Source: Pedobacter sp.
GTDB taxonomy: Bacteria; Bacteroidota; Bacteroidia; Sphingobacteriales; Sphingobacteriaceae
Assembly (NCBI GenBank): GCA_028287885.1
Contig: JAQBOT010000266.1
Span: forward strand, 1-7,788
Reading direction: 5' to 3'
Length of the DNA stretch: 7,788 bases
Below the pieces are notes generated by a model. That model made no database searches and had not been told where the DNA came from. It saw only the letters and a program-made list of their open reading frames with translations. Positions 6,299 to 7,788 of the stretch are shown here, piece after piece. Numbering within the stretch: position 1 is the first letter of the stretch; each line of letters opens with the position of its first letter. The translations under genes and the position numbers were made by a program.

Positions 6299-6687
6299 CC
6301 AAATATAATCGTCCAATTATCAACCCTAAACTAAAAAGAATGCTAGAAACATCGAACAACTGGTTAGCAGCCTGCCGTGTAGAGGATGCTGTTAAAAATG
6401 GAGGAGTCTGCGTAAAAAGCGGCGAGGATCAGATTGCCCTATTTTATTTCACGAGGCGAAATGAATGGTATGCCACACAAAATGAATGCCCACACCGCAA
6501 ACAAATGGCATTGAGCCGCGGAATCATCGGAACAACAACCGATGAACCCAAAGTAGCTTGCCCTTTTCACAAGAAAAACTTCTCCCTCAAAACCGGAGAA
6601 TGCCTAACGGGAGATGAGTGTGCGATCAAGACCTATCCAGTTAAGATAGAGAACGGGACAGTCTACATTGGCACCCAACCAAAATAA
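6283..6687 (+). CDS. nirD: Nitrite reductase [NAD(P)H] small subunit, Rieske-type
   Basis: Small partner of NirB needed for full nitrite reductase activity; it has a Rieske-like ferredoxin fold. From the start chosen here it has 134 residues: an N-terminal extension (1-26), WLAACRVEDAVKNGGVCVK (27-45), and a barrel with C69-P-H71 and C93-P-F-H96. These are the full Cys-x-His and Cys-x-x-His set of a true Rieske [2Fe-2S] cluster, followed by FSLKTGECLTG (100-110). NirD from enteric bacteria lacks these ligands (family knowledge), so this copy is the cluster-binding kind. The ATG at 6283 overlaps nirB by 16 bp in another frame, implying translational coupling. A second in-frame ATG at 6340 would give 115 residues, nearer the usual NirD length, and is a real alternative. 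The frame stays open back to an ATG at 6154, but that stretch lies wholly inside nirB and has an unconvincing composition. Confidence 0.93.
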   Translation: MEISLTKYNRPIINPKLKRMLETSNNWLAACRVEDAVKNGGVCVKSGEDQIALFYFTRRNEWYATQNECPHRKQMALSRGIIGTTTDEPKVACPFHKKNFSLKTGECLTGDECAIKTYPVKIENGTVYIGTQPK

Positions 6688-6714
6688 CAGTAACAGTTAA
6701 TAACACCATTTCTT

Positions 6715-7788
6715 ATGACGAATTTAAGTAAGCAACCCCTTAGCAAACTCAATATCTTCTCGTTAAAAGGTGTTCAAATGAAAACCTTTCACATCACCTG
6801 GCTAACATTTTTCTTCTGCTTTTTTGCCTGGTTCGGTATGGCGCCGCTCATGAAAATGGCTAGAGAACAGCTTCACCTAAGTAAGGACGAAGTTGGAAAC
6901 ATACAGATTGCATCGGTATCTGCAACTATTCTGGCTCGTCTGATCATTGGAAGACTTATAGATACATATGGCCCTAAAATTATCTATACCTGGCTACTCA
7001 TACTGTGTGCCTTCCCTGTTTTACTTATCGGAACAAGCCAATCGTACCTTTCCTTCTTAATATTCAGATTGGCAATTGGTGTAATTGGTGCCTCCTTCGT
7101 CATCACCCAATTCCATACCTCCATCATGTTTGCACCAAATATTAAGGGCACGGCCAATGCAACAGCTGGAGGATTTGGAAATGCCGGAGGCGGTGCAGCA
7201 AATGTATTTATGCCACTAATCGCATCCGGACTAACTGCAGTCGGTATTTGTACATCGGCAGACAGTTGGCGATACGCAATGGTCTTCCCCGGTGTTATGT
7301 TGTTGGTCTGTGCATTTCTTTATCACAGGTACACGGAAGATAGTCCGGCAGGTGATTTCAAAAACCTTGAAATTGTGGAAAAGACTAAGGTAAACACCTT
7401 TTTACTCGCCGCTAAAGATTACCGGACCTGGATTTTAACCATTGCTTATGCTGCCTGCTTTGGCGTCGAAATAACGGTAGATAACTTTGCGCCTATATTC
7501 TTCACGGATTCATTTGGTGCAACCATAGCTGTAGCTGGTTTGGTGGCCGGGATTTTTGGTTGGATCAATATTTTCGCTCGACCACTCGGCGGTATCGTAG
7601 CCGACAAAATTGGCCAAACCTGGGGGTTTGATGGCAAAACCTTGCTGCTTGCCTTTTTGCTATTGGTAGAAGGTATAGGATTAATCTGGTTTGCAAAATC
7701 AGGTCATATTGGAATTGCCATCGTCATGATGTTTGTCTTTGGTCTGAGCCTTAAAATGGCAAACGGCGCGACGTACAGCCTCGTACCG
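6715..7788 (+). CDS. NNP-family MFS nitrate/nitrite transporter (C-terminal end cut by window edge)
   Basis: Inner-membrane major facilitator of the nitrate/nitrite porter (NarK/NasA) family, bringing nitrate and/or nitrite to the cytoplasmic reductase. There are 358 codons to the window end, covering about 11 of 12 expected membrane segments. Landmarks are a first helix with WLTFFFCFFAWFGMAPLM (29-46), R75 in TILARLIIGR (corresponding by position to the substrate-binding Arg89 of E. coli NarK), FVITQFHTSIMFAPN (128-142), the first nitrate signature GTANATAGGFGNAGGGAA (145-162), R289 in NIFARPLGG (corresponding to NarK Arg305), and the start of the second signature KMANGATYSLVP (347-358). Equating the two arginines with NarK is by motif, not alignment. 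The ATG lies 27 bp after the nirD stop with no terminator between, so it belongs to the nirBD transcript. A second ATG at codon 22 is possible, but the first gives a normal short cytoplasmic N-terminus. Whether nitrate or nitrite is the main substrate cannot be told. Confidence 0.95.
   Translation, partial: MTNLSKQPLSKLNIFSLKGVQMKTFHITWLTFFFCFFAWFGMAPLMKMAREQLHLSKDEVGNIQIASVSATILARLIIGRLIDTYGPKIIYTWLLILCAFPVLLIGTSQSYLSFLIFRLAIGVIGASFVITQFHTSIMFAPNIKGTANATAGGFGNAGGGAANVFMPLIASGLTAVGICTSADSWRYAMVFPGVMLLVCAFLYHRYTEDSPAGDFKNLEIVEKTKVNTFLLAAKDYRTWILTIAYAACFGVEITVDNFAPIFFTDSFGATIAVAGLVAGIFGWINIFARPLGGIVADKIGQTWGFDGKTLLLAFLLLVEGIGLIWFAKSGHIGIAIVMMFVFGLSLKMANGATYSLVP

Noticed and set aside
7446..7637. 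63-residue minus-strand ORF
   Set aside because: It is antisense to the transporter helices, and its composition is what reverse reading of hydrophobic codons would give.
1..7788. CRISPR array, insertion sequence, prophage or defence system
   Set aside because: No regularly spaced repeats, transposase, integrase, terminal inverted repeats or defence-type domains are present in any frame I read.

Overview
The window looks like a chromosomal segment from a Bacteroidota bacterium, probably of the Sphingobacteriaceae/Pedobacter kind. That placement is inferred. It rests on a TAnnTTTG-type -7 promoter box before a tRNA, weak or absent Shine-Dalgarno sequences, a START-like protein beside an LptF/LptG permease, and the sequence style of the proteins. 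No database search was possible.

Left part (1-2020): two minus-strand genes, probably one transcript, encode a small START/SRPBCC-like protein and then an LptF/LptG-family permease that runs off the left edge. Divergent from them on the plus strand is an elongator tRNA-Met(CAT), with a candidate promoter and a strong hairpin terminator.

Middle part (2080-2735): a decayed segment with no intact gene. It holds two 5'-truncated gene remnants pointing away from each other. On the minus strand is the C-terminal end of an unidentified protein, possibly the lipocalin-like tail of a serine hydrolase. On the plus strand is the C-terminal end of a GH127 (DUF1680, beta-L-arabinofuranosidase-type) glycoside hydrolase, broken by two further frameshifts. 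The arrangement fits one deletion that removed the 5' halves and shared promoter region of two divergent genes.

Right part (2770-7788): an assimilatory nitrite-reduction locus. cobA (uroporphyrinogen-III C-methyltransferase) is on the minus strand and makes precorrin-2, the precursor of siroheme. Across a 250-bp AT-rich divergent control region lies a plus-strand operon: nirB (siroheme / 4Fe-4S / FAD nitrite reductase large subunit), nirD (Rieske-type small subunit, overlapping nirB by 16 bp) and an NNP-family MFS nitrate/nitrite transporter that runs off the right edge. The logic is import, reduction of nitrite to ammonium, and supply of the reductase's cofactor. A nitrate reductase gene may follow beyond the window, but that cannot be seen.

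I found no convincing undescribed system. The points most worth a second look are the two-remnant deletion scar, the repeats in the cobA-nirB control region, and the NirD start and Rieske details.
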